Source: Ampelocalamus luodianensis (taxonomy: Eukaryota; Streptophyta; Magnoliopsida; Poales; Poaceae). From it: a stretch of DNA of 64,000 nucleotides. A model generated the notes under the pieces. That model worked only from the letters and a program-made list of their open reading frames with translations, searched no databases and had not been told where the DNA came from. A program made the position numbers and the translations under genes. Location: contig JAYEVH010000370.1 in NCBI GenBank assembly GCA_036346255.1, positions 424,611-488,610 of the forward strand, written 5' to 3'. Within the stretch, counting starts at the first letter, position 1, and the number at the start of each line of letters is the position of its first letter. Below, piece by piece: positions 40,932-53,361 of this stretch.

Positions 40932-43900
40932 ATGTCTGATGCACCAACCTACAAGCCTTCCATGCCACTACTATTTGTTCTGATCTTCTTCCACTCCCTG
41001 AATCTATGCCCACATGTACATTCCATGGCGGCATCAACTCCAGTCCATAACGAATCCGACATTGATCGGCAGGCCCTCCTCTGCCTCAAGTCACAACTCC
41101 ATGACCCCTCAAGAGCCTTAGCCTCATGGAGAAATGATTCTTCCACATTCTGCAATTGGCATGGGGTTACATGCAACACACGGCATGCATCTCGTGCTAT
41201 TGCATTAGACCTTGAATCACTAAACATCACTGGTCAAATATTTCCTTGTATTGCTGATCTCAGTTTCCTCACCAGAATTCACATGCCCAATAACCAACTC
41301 AATGGCCACATTTCTTCTGAGATTGGCCGCTTAACCCGACTTAGATACCTCAACCTCAGCATGAACTCCCTTACCGGCGAGCTACCAGAGATGATATCAT
41401 CATGTTCCCGCCTCGAGATCATCGACCTACATACCAACTCCCTGGAAGGTGAGATCCCTCCAAGTCTTGCGTTGTGTTCATCTCTTCAGGAAATTATTAT
41501 TAGCAATAACAATCTTCAAGGAAGCATGCCTTCACAGTTCGGTTTGCTCCCCAACCTTTCAACACTAGACCTCCCTAGCAACAAGCTCACTGGCACCATT
41601 CCTCAATTTCTGGGAAGAGGCAAGTATCTCATGAAGGTGGATCTCCGTAATAATAGCCTCAGTGGAGGAATACCACTTGCTCTGTTCAATAGCACATCCC
41701 TTTCTTACATAGATATCTCATATAATAACCTTTCTGAGTCTATCCCTCCTTTCTCACAAACATCCTCACCACTGCGACACCTTAGATTAACCAATAATAA
41801 CCTCTCAGGGGGGATTCCTACCTCAATTGGTAACCTCTCTTCCCTATCTTTGCTGCTGATTGCTCTAAATAACTTACAAGGAAGCATTCCAGAGAGCTTG
41901 AGTCAAGTTGCAAGTTTGCAAGTGTTAGACCTGACCTATAACAACTTGTCAGGCATTGTTCCATTAGCTCTTTACACAATCTCGTCTCTTACTTATCTTG
42001 GCCTTGGTGTCAACCAACTTGTTGGGAGAATTCCCACCAACATTGGCAACACCCTTCCAAGCATCACAAATTTCATTCTTGAAGGGAACCAATTCGATGG
42101 ACCAATTCCTGCTTCTCTGGGCAATGCATCAAAACTCAAAAATTTACTTCTTCGGAACAACGCATTCACAGGTGTTATTCCTTCGTTGGGATCCTTGCCA
42201 GAGTTAATACAACTAGATGTGGGTGTAAATAGACTTGAAGCCAGAGATTGGGCATTTTTGTCCTCTCTAACGAATTGTACTCAATTACAGATATTATGCT
42301 TAGATACAAATAGCCTCCAGGGAACAATACCCAGTTCTATTACGAACCTTTCGGAAAGCTTGCGGATGCTTTTCCTGACAGAAAACCAGTTGACTGGTGC
42401 TATACCTTCAGAGATAGGAAAGCTCACCGGCCTCACTGTCCTCCTAATGGACAAAAATTTACTTTCAGGCCATATTCCTGACACAGTTGGAAACCTTCGA
42501 AACTTGTCCTTCCTAGGCTTATCCCGCAACAAAATTTCTGGAGAGATCCCACGATCGATTGGGAAACTAGAGAAGCTCACCAAACTTTATTTCGAGGAAA
42601 ACAATTTGACTGGGAACATACCTGCTAGTTTAGCAAGTTGCCAAAATTTGCTGAGACTGAACCTTTCTAGCAATAACTTCAATGGAAACATTCCACGAGA
42701 GATCTTTTCCATTCCCACACTTTCTTTAGGCTTAGACTTATCCTATAACAAACTCATCGGACACATACCAATGGAGATTGGTAGTTTGATTAATCTGAAT
42801 TCACTTAGTATTTCCAACAACCAATTATCAGGTGAAATTCCTCCACTCTTGGTCAGTGCCTTCTTTGGAATCTCTCCACTTGGAGGCAAATTTTCTACAA
42901 GGAAACATCCTATATCTTTCATGAACTTAAGAGGCATCACTGAGATGGATCTCTCCCAAAACAAATTGTCTGGTCAAATTCCAGAATTTTTCGAGTCCTT
43001 TAGCTCTTTACAGATTCTCAATCTGTCCTTCAATGACCTTGAGGACTGATCCTAAAGGTGGCATATTTGCCAATTCAAGTGTTGTGTTCATCCAAGGAAA
43101 CAACAAGTTGTGTGCAAGTTCTCCAATGCTACAAGTACCACTTTGCACGGCAACGCCATCCAAAAGGAAGAAGACAACCTATATTGCAGCTATATTGGTT
43201 CCGCTTACCACAGTTGCTCTAGTTACCTTAGCATGTGTTGCTGCCATTTTTCTGAAGAAGAGAAGTGAAGCTAAACAACTCATCAACCCATCGTTCAAGC
43301 AGTTCAAGAATTTCTCGTATGATGATTTATTTAAAGCAACAGATGGTTTCTCTTCATCCACTCTTGTTGGTTCGGGAAGATTTGGATTGGTATACAGAGG
43401 CCAATTCAATTTTGAATTAAGCACAATTGCTATTAAGGTATTCAGACTTGACCAATTTGGAGCACCAAATAACTTCCTTGCTGAATGCAATGCATTGAGA
43501 AACATTCGCCATCGGAATCTTATAAGAGTGATTAGTGTATGTTCGACCTTTGATCCAACAGGAAATGAATTTAAAGCACTTATTCTTGAGTACATGGCTA
43601 ATGGTAACCTAGAAAGTTGGCTCCATCCGAAGGCATATAAACAAAGCCCAAAAAGACCATTGAGTTTGGCCTCGAGAATAACAATAGCTCTGGACATAGC
43701 TACTGCATTAGACTATCTCCATAATCGATGCACTCCTCCTTTGGTTCATTGCGATCTGAAACCAAGCAATGTCCTTTGATGACGAAATGGTTGCATGCCT
43801 TAGTGATTTCGGGCTTGCAAAGTTTCTTTACAGTGACTCTTCAATTGGGCTTAACAATTCGTCAAGCATACATGGGCCACAAGGATCAGTCGGATATATT

Positions 43901-44437
43901 GCACCGGGTAAGCACGTGTCTCATTCTTATTTTGTTCATATCTAATGAATCATTATCATTTGTCACATAAATGATGTGCAACCATATTCTCTAGAACTTT
44001 ACCATCTTTCAACCAAGTAAAGTGAAGATTTCTTAAGCAATTTTGCATAATATTGCAGAGTATGGCATGGGTGTAAAATCTCAATTGAGGGTGATGTCTA
44101 CAGCTATGGAATTATTCTTCTAGAGATGATTACAGGAAAGCGTCCGACTGATGAGATGTTTAAGGACGGTATAAACCTTCACAACTTCGTGGAAGCAGCA
44201 CTTCCACAAAAACTTAGTGAGATTTTAGAATCCAGTCTCACCCAATGTCATGAAGGTGAAGACGCAATGGTTGAAATGCAAAGCTGTGCCATGCAACTGA
44301 CTAAACTTGGCCTAAAATGCTCTGAGACATCACCCAAGGATCGACCAACAATGGAGGATGTTTATGCTGAAATCATCACCATCAAAGAAAAGTTTTCAGC
44401 ATTGCACAATTTAGGAGATAGATCAATGTTAATGTAA
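40932..44437 (+). pseudogene. LRR-XII receptor-like kinase (Xa21/FLS2-type), frameshifted
   Basis: A plasma-membrane pattern-recognition receptor kinase of LRR subfamily XII. I chose the ATG at 40932 because it is followed directly by a signal peptide (PLLFVLIFFHSL); an ATG at 40818 lies in duplicated promoter sequence. Next come the LRR N-cap (DRQALLCLKSQL, CNWHGVTC) and about 21 leucine-rich repeats to 43046, a membrane span (43180-43255), then the kinase: GSGRFGLVYRG glycine loop (about 43369), IAIKVF lysine, VHCDLKPSNVL (43744-43776, HCD not HRD, so non-RD), DFG (43804-43812) and SVGYIAP. An intron at 43918-44058 (GTAAGC...TTGCAG) splits the GYIAP|EYG segment, as is usual in this family. 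Frame breaks lie near 43040 (before the membrane span), 43778 and 44072. With an interrupted kinase it is probably a pseudogene unless these are sequence errors. Confidence 0.88.
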
Positions 44438-45865
44438 TTCACCTGCTACTACAGTACCAGTTGCACGATGCACCATGCATTATGTTTGCTTGTTTTTAGA
44501 AGTTAAGATCATACTATTTCAGTTCCAATTAAAGCATGAGGATTTTATAACTGTACTTTTACAGGTTGATAAGTAATTTGTATGATTCAATTGTATATAG
44601 AAAGGGAATAGAGACATTATTCTCAGGTGACCAGGTACTGTTCACGGATTATGAACAGCTGCAGAACGGACATCCACAGCACTTGGGTAATTATCCTCTT
44701 CACATCAGGTTTCAGCAAATCAATTGCATATTTGCATTGGCAGTCACCCGTCAGATAAGCAACACAGGTTGGGGTCGGAAGGTATCTGCAGGCCGCAGTG
44801 GCATCGAAACGGGCGCCGCCGCGCAGCTTCCCGGTGCTCCGGCGACTCCTGCTCAGCCTCGTGTCGCGCGAGGGCTGCCCTCGAGCCCGGCACGATCGGC
44901 GCTTGGGCTCTCTCGGGCGGTCGGCTTCTCAACAGGGCTGCATGCGGCCGTGGGCGCGCCGGAGGGCGAGCAGGGGAGGGCGGCTATAGCGTTAACGCAC
45001 TTCAAGCTTCAGAACGTGCTGAACGATGGCCCGTTAAAACATGTCATGTGAATCCAGTGAATGTGTACCCGCTGAATGCGGTGTGAGGGCGCCACGCCCC
45101 AGTGAGGAGGATGTGCATATGTGCAGATCAACCGTGTCGATGCGATCTCAGGAAGCCGCCCCGTGCTAGCTGCAGATCAGGCCACACAGGTCATATGTTT
45201 GTGTGCTGGTATTGAGTTTTATGTACTAATCAATTCACTCTTAAGCCTCACGTGTAGGCTTCCTTTGGTCCAAAACGTGAAGTAGAAATAAGCTACAATT
45301 ATTTTTCTTTATTTGCGCCAACTGGGCCTTTAACTCAAGACCTTTTGGCTCTATACCATATTAAATTTTATATACAAATCAGTTCATTCAAAAGCTTAAA
45401 CTAATAAGAAAAAAAAATCAACAATACACTTATATTTCAACCGCTGGTGATCGATCAGGCCCGCCCATGTGTGCAATATTGGGGCAGAGAAAACCAGGAG
45501 AATATGGTTATTTCAGTCATGCATGGCACAGAGCGCGTGTGCATTTATGTAAAGAACCTGAAAGTTTTGCTTAGCACGTGTGTGCCGAGCCGCCGAGCGA
45601 CAGGGCAAGGTAAAGAGAGCTGACCATTACCGCAGCCTCATGCTTAACTAATTGGGCTCATCCAAGTTAAACGATGTTACAACTTGCGAATACATACATA
45701 TACATGTGTGGGCTAGCTATTACCTGGCGTACTGTAGAACATATGTATTTGGATTTGAAGTAGTTGAATGCGAATTCGTGATTTGAAGTAACGATCGTGT
45801 GAAGCTGACGGTTGCTGATGCCTCCCAAGTAGCAACGCCTAAAACGGAAGCTGCTAATATAGCTA
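44438..45865. other. 3' flank of the receptor-kinase gene
   Basis: Contains the probable kinase 3' UTR (44438-44560). A GC-rich island (44760-45000) is open in three plus frames, and no protein family is recognisable. From 45060 to 45865 I see nothing coding. Confidence 0.35.
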
Positions 45866-46577
45866 ATTAAGCGCATCCGCAGTGGTGCTCTGTCCGACGG
45901 TGGGCCCCCCGGCAAAGGGCCGTGGTGGCGTGGGTGTTCGCCACGACGGCGCGTCAGTTGTGTGTCGCGGCGGGCGGCACACATGCTGCTCTGGCTGGCA
46001 GCGGCTCTCAGGAGAAGGGTCACAACGATGGCATGGGTGTGCGTCACGAGCACTGTGGTGGTGCGTTGCGGCGGGCGCACGTTGGTGGTTGGCCGGCGTC
46101 AAACCCTCGACAGCGCGTTGAGGTGGTGGTGTGTCGCGGTGGTGGTGCGAGCGTGGGCAGCACAACATTGTGATGGGCCGACGACGCGTTGAGACGATGC
46201 AATGTTCGTCATGGCGGTGAAGGTGTTGGAAGTCTGTGACGGCGAGCCCGCACCTTCTGCGTTGGTGTGTTGCATTGGGGACGTTCGTGGCGTCTTCGAC
46301 TTGTCGCGTTGTTGTTGTTAAGCTCGAGTGCACATGACCAGTTGCCCCGACGGTGTTGTGCTAGGTGGTGTCTTACCTCTAGCTTCGTTGTTAGTGATAC
46401 TTAGCTAGGTGTTTCATATAGGGTTCTTCTCATGTATGGTGTGGTGGTGTTGTTTATTGATTTCTCGGCTAGATTTCATTCTTGTACAATTTTTCCTTCT
46501 TTTACTTTGTTTGTACCGTTTTTACCTCCATCTTAATGAAATGAATAACGGTAGCTCTCCTGCCATTCATTAAAAAA
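45866..46577 (+). mobile_element. Possible 5'-truncated LINE (3' end only)
   Basis: A GC-rich body (45880-46330) without convincing pol motifs is followed by a T-rich 3' region and the terminal sequence CTTAATGAAATGAATAACGG, then AGCTCTCCTGCCATTC and a short A-run at 46569-46575. Tails of this kind end many grass LINE copies. Target duplications were not identified and the 5' limit is arbitrary. Confidence 0.35.
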
Positions 46578-47209
46578 ATGTTAATGAAAAGGGTATCATA
46601 TAAGAGAGCTCTGACGGCACATCACACCAGAGTTCCTGCTTACCTACTGAAAGGTTGTAAGAAATGATCTACGACCCGCACTTCTACCAGGCGGAAGTTT
46701 TGGCTCCGTCGGCTCGCTTAAGCAAAATGAGCAGGAAATGCGCTTAGATCATACCCGAAGCAGGAATCGACAAAGGAAAGGCGGCTGGAACCCGAATAGG
46801 ATCCAGTGCACGGAGTCGGACTACTAGGCTGTTCCACTCCACCTTTGCGTCCGTGCCTATCGTCTCCTAGGTTTGAGATCCTCTCTAAAAGGAAAGAAAA
46901 ACAGAGGCGCAATTAGAGAGAAGAGCAGATCGCAAACTCGCAAAGCTGTCACAAATCCAAGGCGATGTTCCTTCCACATGGTCGGTCTCTTTTAACCATT
47001 CCCACTTGTCACAAATCACACTTGTCAAGCAGTAATTTATCTTGTGTAAGTTACCTTCTATGATCTAATCAAGCAGCAGCTCTTCAGTATGTAATTCTGA
47101 AATTTCTGACTAATTGTTCTTCTACTGAATAAGCTACTAGCTAGCACGCCTTGCTCTGTTAGTTAAGTACGACGAGCCAGTATCAGCAATGAAAGAAAAA
47201 GATCAGTTT
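46578..47209. other. Unassigned intergenic sequence
   Basis: No ORF longer than about 65 codons, no paired terminal repeats and no RNA gene were recognised. Confidence 0.4.
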
Positions 47210-47540
47210 TGTCGGATCTCGGGTTTTGAATACCCAAAGTCCTCGTGTGTATACCGTGCTAGTTTCATAATCCGCAGCTATTACACACATCCATAGATAC
47301 ATACACACACATAATACATACATACATAAAACAAATATGGTATATAACTTAAGTGATTACAAAGTTTACATCACAAAGGTCGACCGGCCAAATAAAAGCT
47401 CAAGTATCAGAAGTAGCGAATTAAACAGCGAAAACATAACATGTATATATAACAAAAGTTCAGCGGTATGTCCATCCAAACTCTCAGGAAACCAACAAAG
47501 AATAAGACCTATAAAGACCCATCACTGAACCACTCTAGTA
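47210..47540 (-). repeat. Diverged LTR terminus related to the 3.7-kb family
   Basis: The plus strand starts TGTCGGATCTCGGG and then shares ordered short blocks with the reverse-oriented copy 1 (9736 onward): a TCCTC block, AAACAAATATGGTA and GATTACAAAG. It appears to be the 3' end of a related LTR in minus orientation, truncated or too diverged to follow beyond about 47540. Confidence 0.4.
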
Positions 47541-48059
47541 TAAGGGAACTCGGTAAGGTATTACATAGAGCTAGTACACAACAAAACATTAGGCTGGGGT
47601 ACAAAACGTTTTTGGACAAGGCCAAAGTTTCACATGTTTTTTTGCGTTGTCTTCTACCATTCTATGATTTGTGTCAGTTACGCGTGCATGAGGCCAGGCT
47701 AAGGACTACAAATGTTCCAAAGTTTACTTTCCACAAGCATTCCTTTTATGATCGCAGAAGAACCTGATTCTGTTTGTCTTGTAGACTCATCGTATTATTT
47801 AGGGTAATGCTAACCATCAGACGTCCGATATAAGCATTCTGTTCGTACGCTTAGGGTGCAATTAATTAGCTAGTATTCGTAAACAAAGCAGAACTAAGTC
47901 ACGAGTACAGATAAGGTTAAAAACGACTGGCTCGCGTAAAAAAATACTTTTAGCTAAATGTGTATTTGAATAATACGCTTTTAATGCCATAAGAACGTAT
48001 AACACTTACAAAACTTTGATTGGACTTCTTGAGATGTCTTCTGACTACATGTTTTTTTA
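47541..48059. other. Unassigned intergenic sequence
   Basis: AT-rich, no gene or element recognised. Confidence 0.35.
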
Positions 48060-48165
48060 ACAAATATAATGGCACAAATCTCAAGGCTAATCTACTAATG
48101 GGCAGTAAAATTACAAATATAATGGCACAAATCTCAAGGCTAATCTATTGATGGGCAGTAAAATT
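48060..48165. repeat. 53-bp direct tandem duplication
   Basis: ACAAATATAATGGCACAAAT begins both units (48060 and 48113). They differ at about two positions (ctactaat versus ctattgat). Confidence 0.9.
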
Positions 48166-48186
48166 GACTTATAACTAGGAAAAAAT

Positions 48187-48370
48187 ATTGCAACTATTGT
48201 CCTAGGATGTTTCAACCGTTATCCGAGATGTTGCAACCGTTGTCCGGGATGTTGCAACCGTTGTCCTAGGTGATGTTGCAACCATTGTCCGTGATGTTGC
48301 AACCGTTATCCGAGGATGTTGCAACCATGGTCCTAGGATGTTGCAACCGTTGTCCGAGGATATTGCATCT
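48187..48370. repeat. Minisatellite, about 20-25-bp unit, 8 copies
   Basis: Units of the form GATGTTGCAACCGTTGTCC with endings GAG, GGG or TAG. Variant positions cycle between units, suggesting slippage. It is open for about 60 codons in one plus frame because the unit lacks stops. Confidence 0.88.
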
Positions 48371-50150
48371 TGCATCTATAGAAAAAATATTACATAATCG
48401 CTCACATCGATGTTGTAATTTTTCAATATTTTTTCAGTGCTTTGTTTTTTATTTGTGATATTGCAACCATTGTCATATTATTGTCTCACGACGCACGTAT
48501 GTGTCCTTTCTTGATACAGGGTGGCCCGATCTTCTCGAGTAGAACAGTGGATAAATAGTGCTTGATGACGAACAACGCTTAGCTGTATACCACATGCTAG
48601 TGCACGGACTTACAGCTCTAATGGATATTCGCCAACACACACCAGGATGATCGCCGCTAGACCATGAGCGGAGATCGCCAAGCCCTCAATTATAAGCGGA
48701 AAAGCAAACTTGACCTTGATTTACAGAACGAACAATGGATCACCTAATTCCCTCTCAGAAATCCTCGCATAAATTTCTTGTATGAAAAAACAAGCAATAA
48801 CTTGTGTTCAATTCTATTCTCAAAGTTAGTCTGTCTCCAAAATACAATGCGCTACATAATTAAAGGATTACGGTCCTGTGCTAGGAGCTGCTCGGCAGGG
48901 CCCCTTGGCTAATTAATACCAAAAATCAAATTCCTGCCTAACTTGGACAACCGACCATGTTTGCTACGGCTAATAAGGAATGCATGGTGCGGCTCATTAA
49001 GGCATGCATGGTGCTGGACATCTCCAAGTCCATACGTGGATTGACTCGCATGCATGCTTTTCTTTTGTGTTGATGCTTTCCTTTTGCCATCTTCTAGTCA
49101 CAAACATGAATGCTTTCTTCACGTGACTATTGTTTGGCTTAATGCACAGTGCCACAGTGGGAACATGTTACGACGCGTAGACTCGGGATAGCGCCGAGCC
49201 TGTCTTCCGCCTTCTTGTATTCGTGCTGGAATCACTAATAGACACAGTGGCGCCGACCCCTGTACCATCTGCGACAACTGTTCTTCTCCTCCTCAAACCT
49301 AAGAATTATATAGTATAAAATTCTCATAAAAATTAGTGACATTTTTATTAAAGAGCAAGTTCACCTGATCTTGTAGTTTTTTAGCACATGCTCTTGTAAT
49401 TAATTCACTCGACAGCTCAATGCGTATATCTTGAGGATTAGATGGAGAAAAAGAAAGTATCGAGAGGATGCCCTCATCATTTATGTTCCAACGTAACTAT
49501 ATATACGTGTGTGTATATACCAAGAGTGCAAGTAACTAATGAGCAAGAATTAACAGATGTAACAAGCTTGTACTTAAAGTCAAGAGTTTTTAAACTGGAT
49601 TCAGACCGCACGGGTGGGACCGTGGGAGCCTCCACCCGTACGTCTGCTCCCTATTATTTATCGTAGTATCACAATTGACAAGATAGGGTGCTGTAACCAC
49701 TAGCTACTATGGTCTATGGACAATTTGCATAGGGAGTGTCTATACAATATGCGACTGATTTTTTTTTTGAAAATCAGTCACTTTTTGAGCCATTAGATGG
49801 AGATCTAATGCTCCAGATATCATCCCCACCCCTATATCTCTAACCCAATCTCACTTCCCACTCTCTCTCCCTCTCTTTCACCAATCACATAGCACTAAAA
49901 TTGAAAGATGTATAGCAGTTCTCTTTGTATAAGTGTTTTGCTGCCCGAGTAAGACTGATGCTGTGAAATCTGCATGGCAATGCGATGACAGAAAAGCAGG
50001 GACCAATCTGTAAAAGCTTCAATCTGTGCAAAAATTACTGGATTCCATTGGAACTTACGCAGAATTACTCAACTCCAATTCAATTATGCAAGCTGTGCAA
50101 AGCTACTGAACTCCAATGGACATAGGCGCTGTGAAAAAATACTTAAAAAT
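48371..50150. other. Long gene-poor stretch
   Basis: No convincing ORF. Small features only: a hairpin GACTGATTTT...AAAATCAGTC (49754-49783) and a pyrimidine-rich tract at 49848-49880. Confidence 0.4.
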
Positions 50151-50455
50151 CCAGGAAGAAAAACAAGACCAATCCAAGGAACTTTATTTTGTTTTTGAAA
50201 AATTCGTTGGGGCTGAAATAAAAAAATAAGAACTTCAGTTCAAAATTTCAGTGGGTTTTCAAACTAGACGAAATTTGGACTTGAATTTTACCATAATTTG
50301 ACCGAATTTTGTCCAAAATCAAATTTAGGATGTAATTTGTTAAAATTCAAATATTTCTGAATTTTTTAAACAAATTATAAAAATTCCAGAAGGGGACGAA
50401 ATCACTGAAATTTTTGTGAAATTTCGGCGAAATTGTTTTCCGTGGACCAATCACA
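50150..50455. repeat. AT-rich degenerate-repeat insertion at the 3' end of the HMA gene
   Basis: Sequence with recurrent AAATTTCG/CGAAATTT motifs (for example GAAATTTCGGCGAAATT near 50418) follows the GC-rich coding end. The change of composition at about 50450 suggests an inserted MITE-like repeat that replaced the last codons or 3' UTR of the HMA gene. Ends not determined. Confidence 0.4.
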
Positions 50456-51918
50456 TGATGCTTTAAGCGGCCGTCGGGTCCTCCTCGCTGAAGAGCCGGC
50501 ATCCCTGTACGTGACGCAGTAGGGCGCGCCGGCTCCACCGTAGCACCCGCCGGCGGGCCGACGGCGTAGCCGTACACCCTGCCACAGTGGCAGCACCTGC
50601 ACCCCGTAGTACCCTGGTAGCACAGCACTACCGGTGCTACTATTGGCAGGTCAATAGCCTTCTCATTCGGCGGCTCGGCCGGCCTCTTTCGGCTTCTCCT
50701 TCTCATGGGGAGCTGTCTGAGCCGCCGCCCGCTTTTCCTTCGGCTTCCTTTCGGTTTCTGCTTGCCGCTGCTAATCGGCAGCTGTGGCTCTGCCATTCTT
50801 GCCGTCTTGCCGCCGTCCGTGATCTGGATGTCCTTGATCACCTTGCCTCCTTGCATCTGATCTTGCAAGAGAGCTTGTGCGGATCGAACGGCCCGACGAT
50901 CGCGATGGTGCTGCTCTCGTCGTCGTACGAGATCGTCCTGATCCTCTCCTTCTCTGCACAAGTAGAAATTATGAATGAGTACGTGATTGTGTGTTTGTTA
51001 ATTATTTTAAAGAAATTCATGTTGAGTGTTTCTTGGTCATTGAGATGAATGAACAATAGTAGTACATTGGAGAGGTTTTACCTTGGAGCTTGCATAGAAT
51101 CTTGCGGATTTTTTTGCAGCACTGGTGGCAATCAAGGTCAACCGTTAAGTTTAGCGTGGAGATCTGTGTTGACAGCAGCATTAGTGAATTTGATAATGGT
51201 TCTTTTGACAGCACTGAAGTAAGGAGTCATCAAAAATTCAAAATCAGTGGAGCTATCACATCGAAAGAAAATAATATTTTGGACTTTCGTAAAACATTGA
51301 ACAACATTGTGATGTACTCGTGGAGCTATCACAAGAAAAGAAATTAATATTTTAGACCTTTCTTAAAACATTGTCAAGTACTCAAGTTCAACAAATGAAT
51401 GCGGTTTTGTTGGCAGTTGTCTTATAAATTAAGGCACTCAAAAAAACTCAAGGACACAAAATTTAGCAATTTTCATTTTAGAACACAAATAACTTATTTG
51501 AGAAACTTATAGTACAAACAATTTAAGATAGTGATTACACACCAATTCAATCTTCGATTTGTCATATAGCAATGCAGTTGAACTGCATAGCATCTCTGAG
51601 TTTACAGTCCCTGTTCCCAGTAGAAACCAAATTCACAGGAAAAAACTGAAGATATCGTAGGTATATAGATTCAGAATTACAGGAATCATACATTCCTAAA
51701 CACATATTAGATAGAAACTTCTAGAATATATTATTAGCTCCCGGCTCCATTGTTTCCTGTATTTTCTGAAAACGAATGCAACCAGAATTGATCTATAGAA
51801 AGAGATCGACACCAAAGTTCCATGCAATACAAAAACATTATTTCCACTTCACAAAAAACAACACAAACACATAATTGTAGAACGCACATCCCATGCCGTG
51901 TCTTGCAATTTTCAAATC

Positions 51919-51949
<31 letters not shown>

Positions 51950-51965
51950 TCACCTTCTCTGCCAT
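50347..51965 (-). pseudogene. HMA-domain protein (HIPP / Pi21-like), probably frameshifted
   Basis: A small metal-binding-domain protein of the plant HIPP class; rice Pi21 is a related proline-rich member affecting blast resistance. Exon 1 is 51954-51965 (MAEK; donor AAG|GTGATC). Exon 2 is 51082-51163 (ISTLNLTVDLDCHQC, then CKKIRKILCKLQ; acceptor ACACAG, donor AAG|GTAAAA). Exon 3 starts at 50953 after TTGTGCAG and reads KERIRTISYDDESSTIAIVG and FDPHKLSCKIRCK. The two Cys of DCHQC are the metal ligands. Splice phases fit. In exon 3 one missing base (near 50850) sends the frame to a stop at 50838; the expected continuation GKVIKDIQITDGGK is in another frame. Two further shifts separate the Lys/Pro/Glu-rich linker (EKEKPKEAGR) from the conserved tail (AIDLPIVAPVVL, GCRCCHCGRVYGYAVGPP). 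The C-terminus then runs into AT-rich repeat sequence. Confidence 0.75.
51922..51949. repeat. (GA)n microsatellite in intron 1 of the HMA gene
   Basis: About 14 GA units directly after the exon-1 splice donor; read on the gene strand it is a CT-rich intron start, near the transcription start. Confidence 0.95.
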
Positions 51966-52029
51966 GCTTTCGGTGTGAGCTCGCTTACATGGAGATCAGA
52001 GAGAGAGGTGTGAAGAGGGGATCGAGAGG

Positions 52030-52045
52030 AGACTAGGAGAGAGGC
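52030..52045 (-). promoter_or_regulatory. Possible TATA region of the HMA gene
   Basis: The minus strand reads CTTATTTATACGCC about 75 bp upstream of the ATG. The position fits; the sequence is not an ideal TATA box in this orientation. Confidence 0.35.
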
Positions 52046-52059
52046 GTATAAATAAGAGG

Positions 52060-53356
52060 CGGCTAGGCTAGGCGTGCAGTGTGCAGCAAAGCCACCGTAT
52101 TCCGGCACGTGTACATGCGCACGTATTTCGCAACTGCGCACGTGCACGAACTTGCTCAGTGCACCGTGTACGTAGCTATATACAGCACGCATTGAATACA
52201 AAAGGTACACGGTGCGTTGTGTACATACGTACGTCGAATGGATGTGTAGATGTAAGACAACCCGATCACGATCTTCTGAAGACCAAGGTTGTTTGATATA
52301 ATAAACTTTGGATTTGTTAGGATTTGATCTACGACCTGCATATAATTCTATCTAACTCGATCGTCTTAGTAGTCTAGAATAGTGAGAATAGTAGGAAATG
52401 CAACGGTGAAACAGTGAGTTTTTAAGCTCATTTAGTGTCTTTTTAAAACGAAATAGTAAATGTAGCCCCACCACCGAAATAATCAAAATAGAACCGTGAT
52501 ATGTTAGTGCAGCGACACGTGTTCTCTAATGCATTCCCAATCCGCTGAAATCACCTTTCACGATCCCTGTGCGCAGCAGATCCTCTGTCGCGCTTCGAGT
52601 CCGTGGCAGGGTGATATGCGCACATGAGCACCACGGGCAGGGACGTTTCTGCCGCGGGCTGGAGGCACGGAAGGTGATTTCCACAGACAAGGAGCACGGT
52701 AGGTACCTACCGCGATCTATTTTTGTAAATTCGTACGAGCAAAAACTACTTTTTTGCTATTACAAATCGGAAACATATCAATTTAGCCAAAGACCAGTGA
52801 AACGGCTATGCACACGCTATGCTTCAAAGAATCCAATGTTCGAGGCAGCCGTACCTTCCAAAACAATTCAGGTATGTAGTTATGTACGAGCAGTCATGCT
52901 AGGAAACTGACAATTTCTGCATTAACAAGGAAAGGACTGCGTGGAGTATAAGAACAGATTTTTTTTTAGTGTTAATAATTGTTATTTATGAAATTTAAAA
53001 TGTAGGAAAGGAGGACTAGGAATTAATTAAAGAACCTGACTTTCCTACTTATTTAATTTAAGAAATACTAACTATTGTCAATAAAAAATTCGGGTATAAG
53101 AAGGGAGCAGCAATGTATTTCTATTCTTACTGTAAGCAACCGTTCTTGATTACGAGGTGAGCAGTTAATTAATTAATTTACGGTCCTGATTTAATTTGGA
53201 TTTATCGTATCTTCATTATTATAGCTATTGTTGTTGACCAATTTAGGGTGTGACCAATTTACGTGTTCAACTGATTCCAGCTTGCCACCAGCCTCCTATT
53301 ACTAACTTCTAAACAAATTGCACCAACTAATTTCCAACAACGTGTATGGGAGTTCG
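52060..53356. other. Intergenic region left of the copia element
   Basis: No gene recognised. The stretch 52080-52260 has several ACGTGC/GCACGT and ACGTACGT-like palindromic motifs, which could be upstream promoter sequence of the minus-strand HMA gene. Confidence 0.35.
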
Positions 53357-53361
53357 ATTGA

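Noticed and set aside
49754..49783. Short T-rich hairpin as a possible RNA gene or terminator
   Set aside because: Simple A/T pairing with a short GC stem is common in such DNA and nothing else supports a function.
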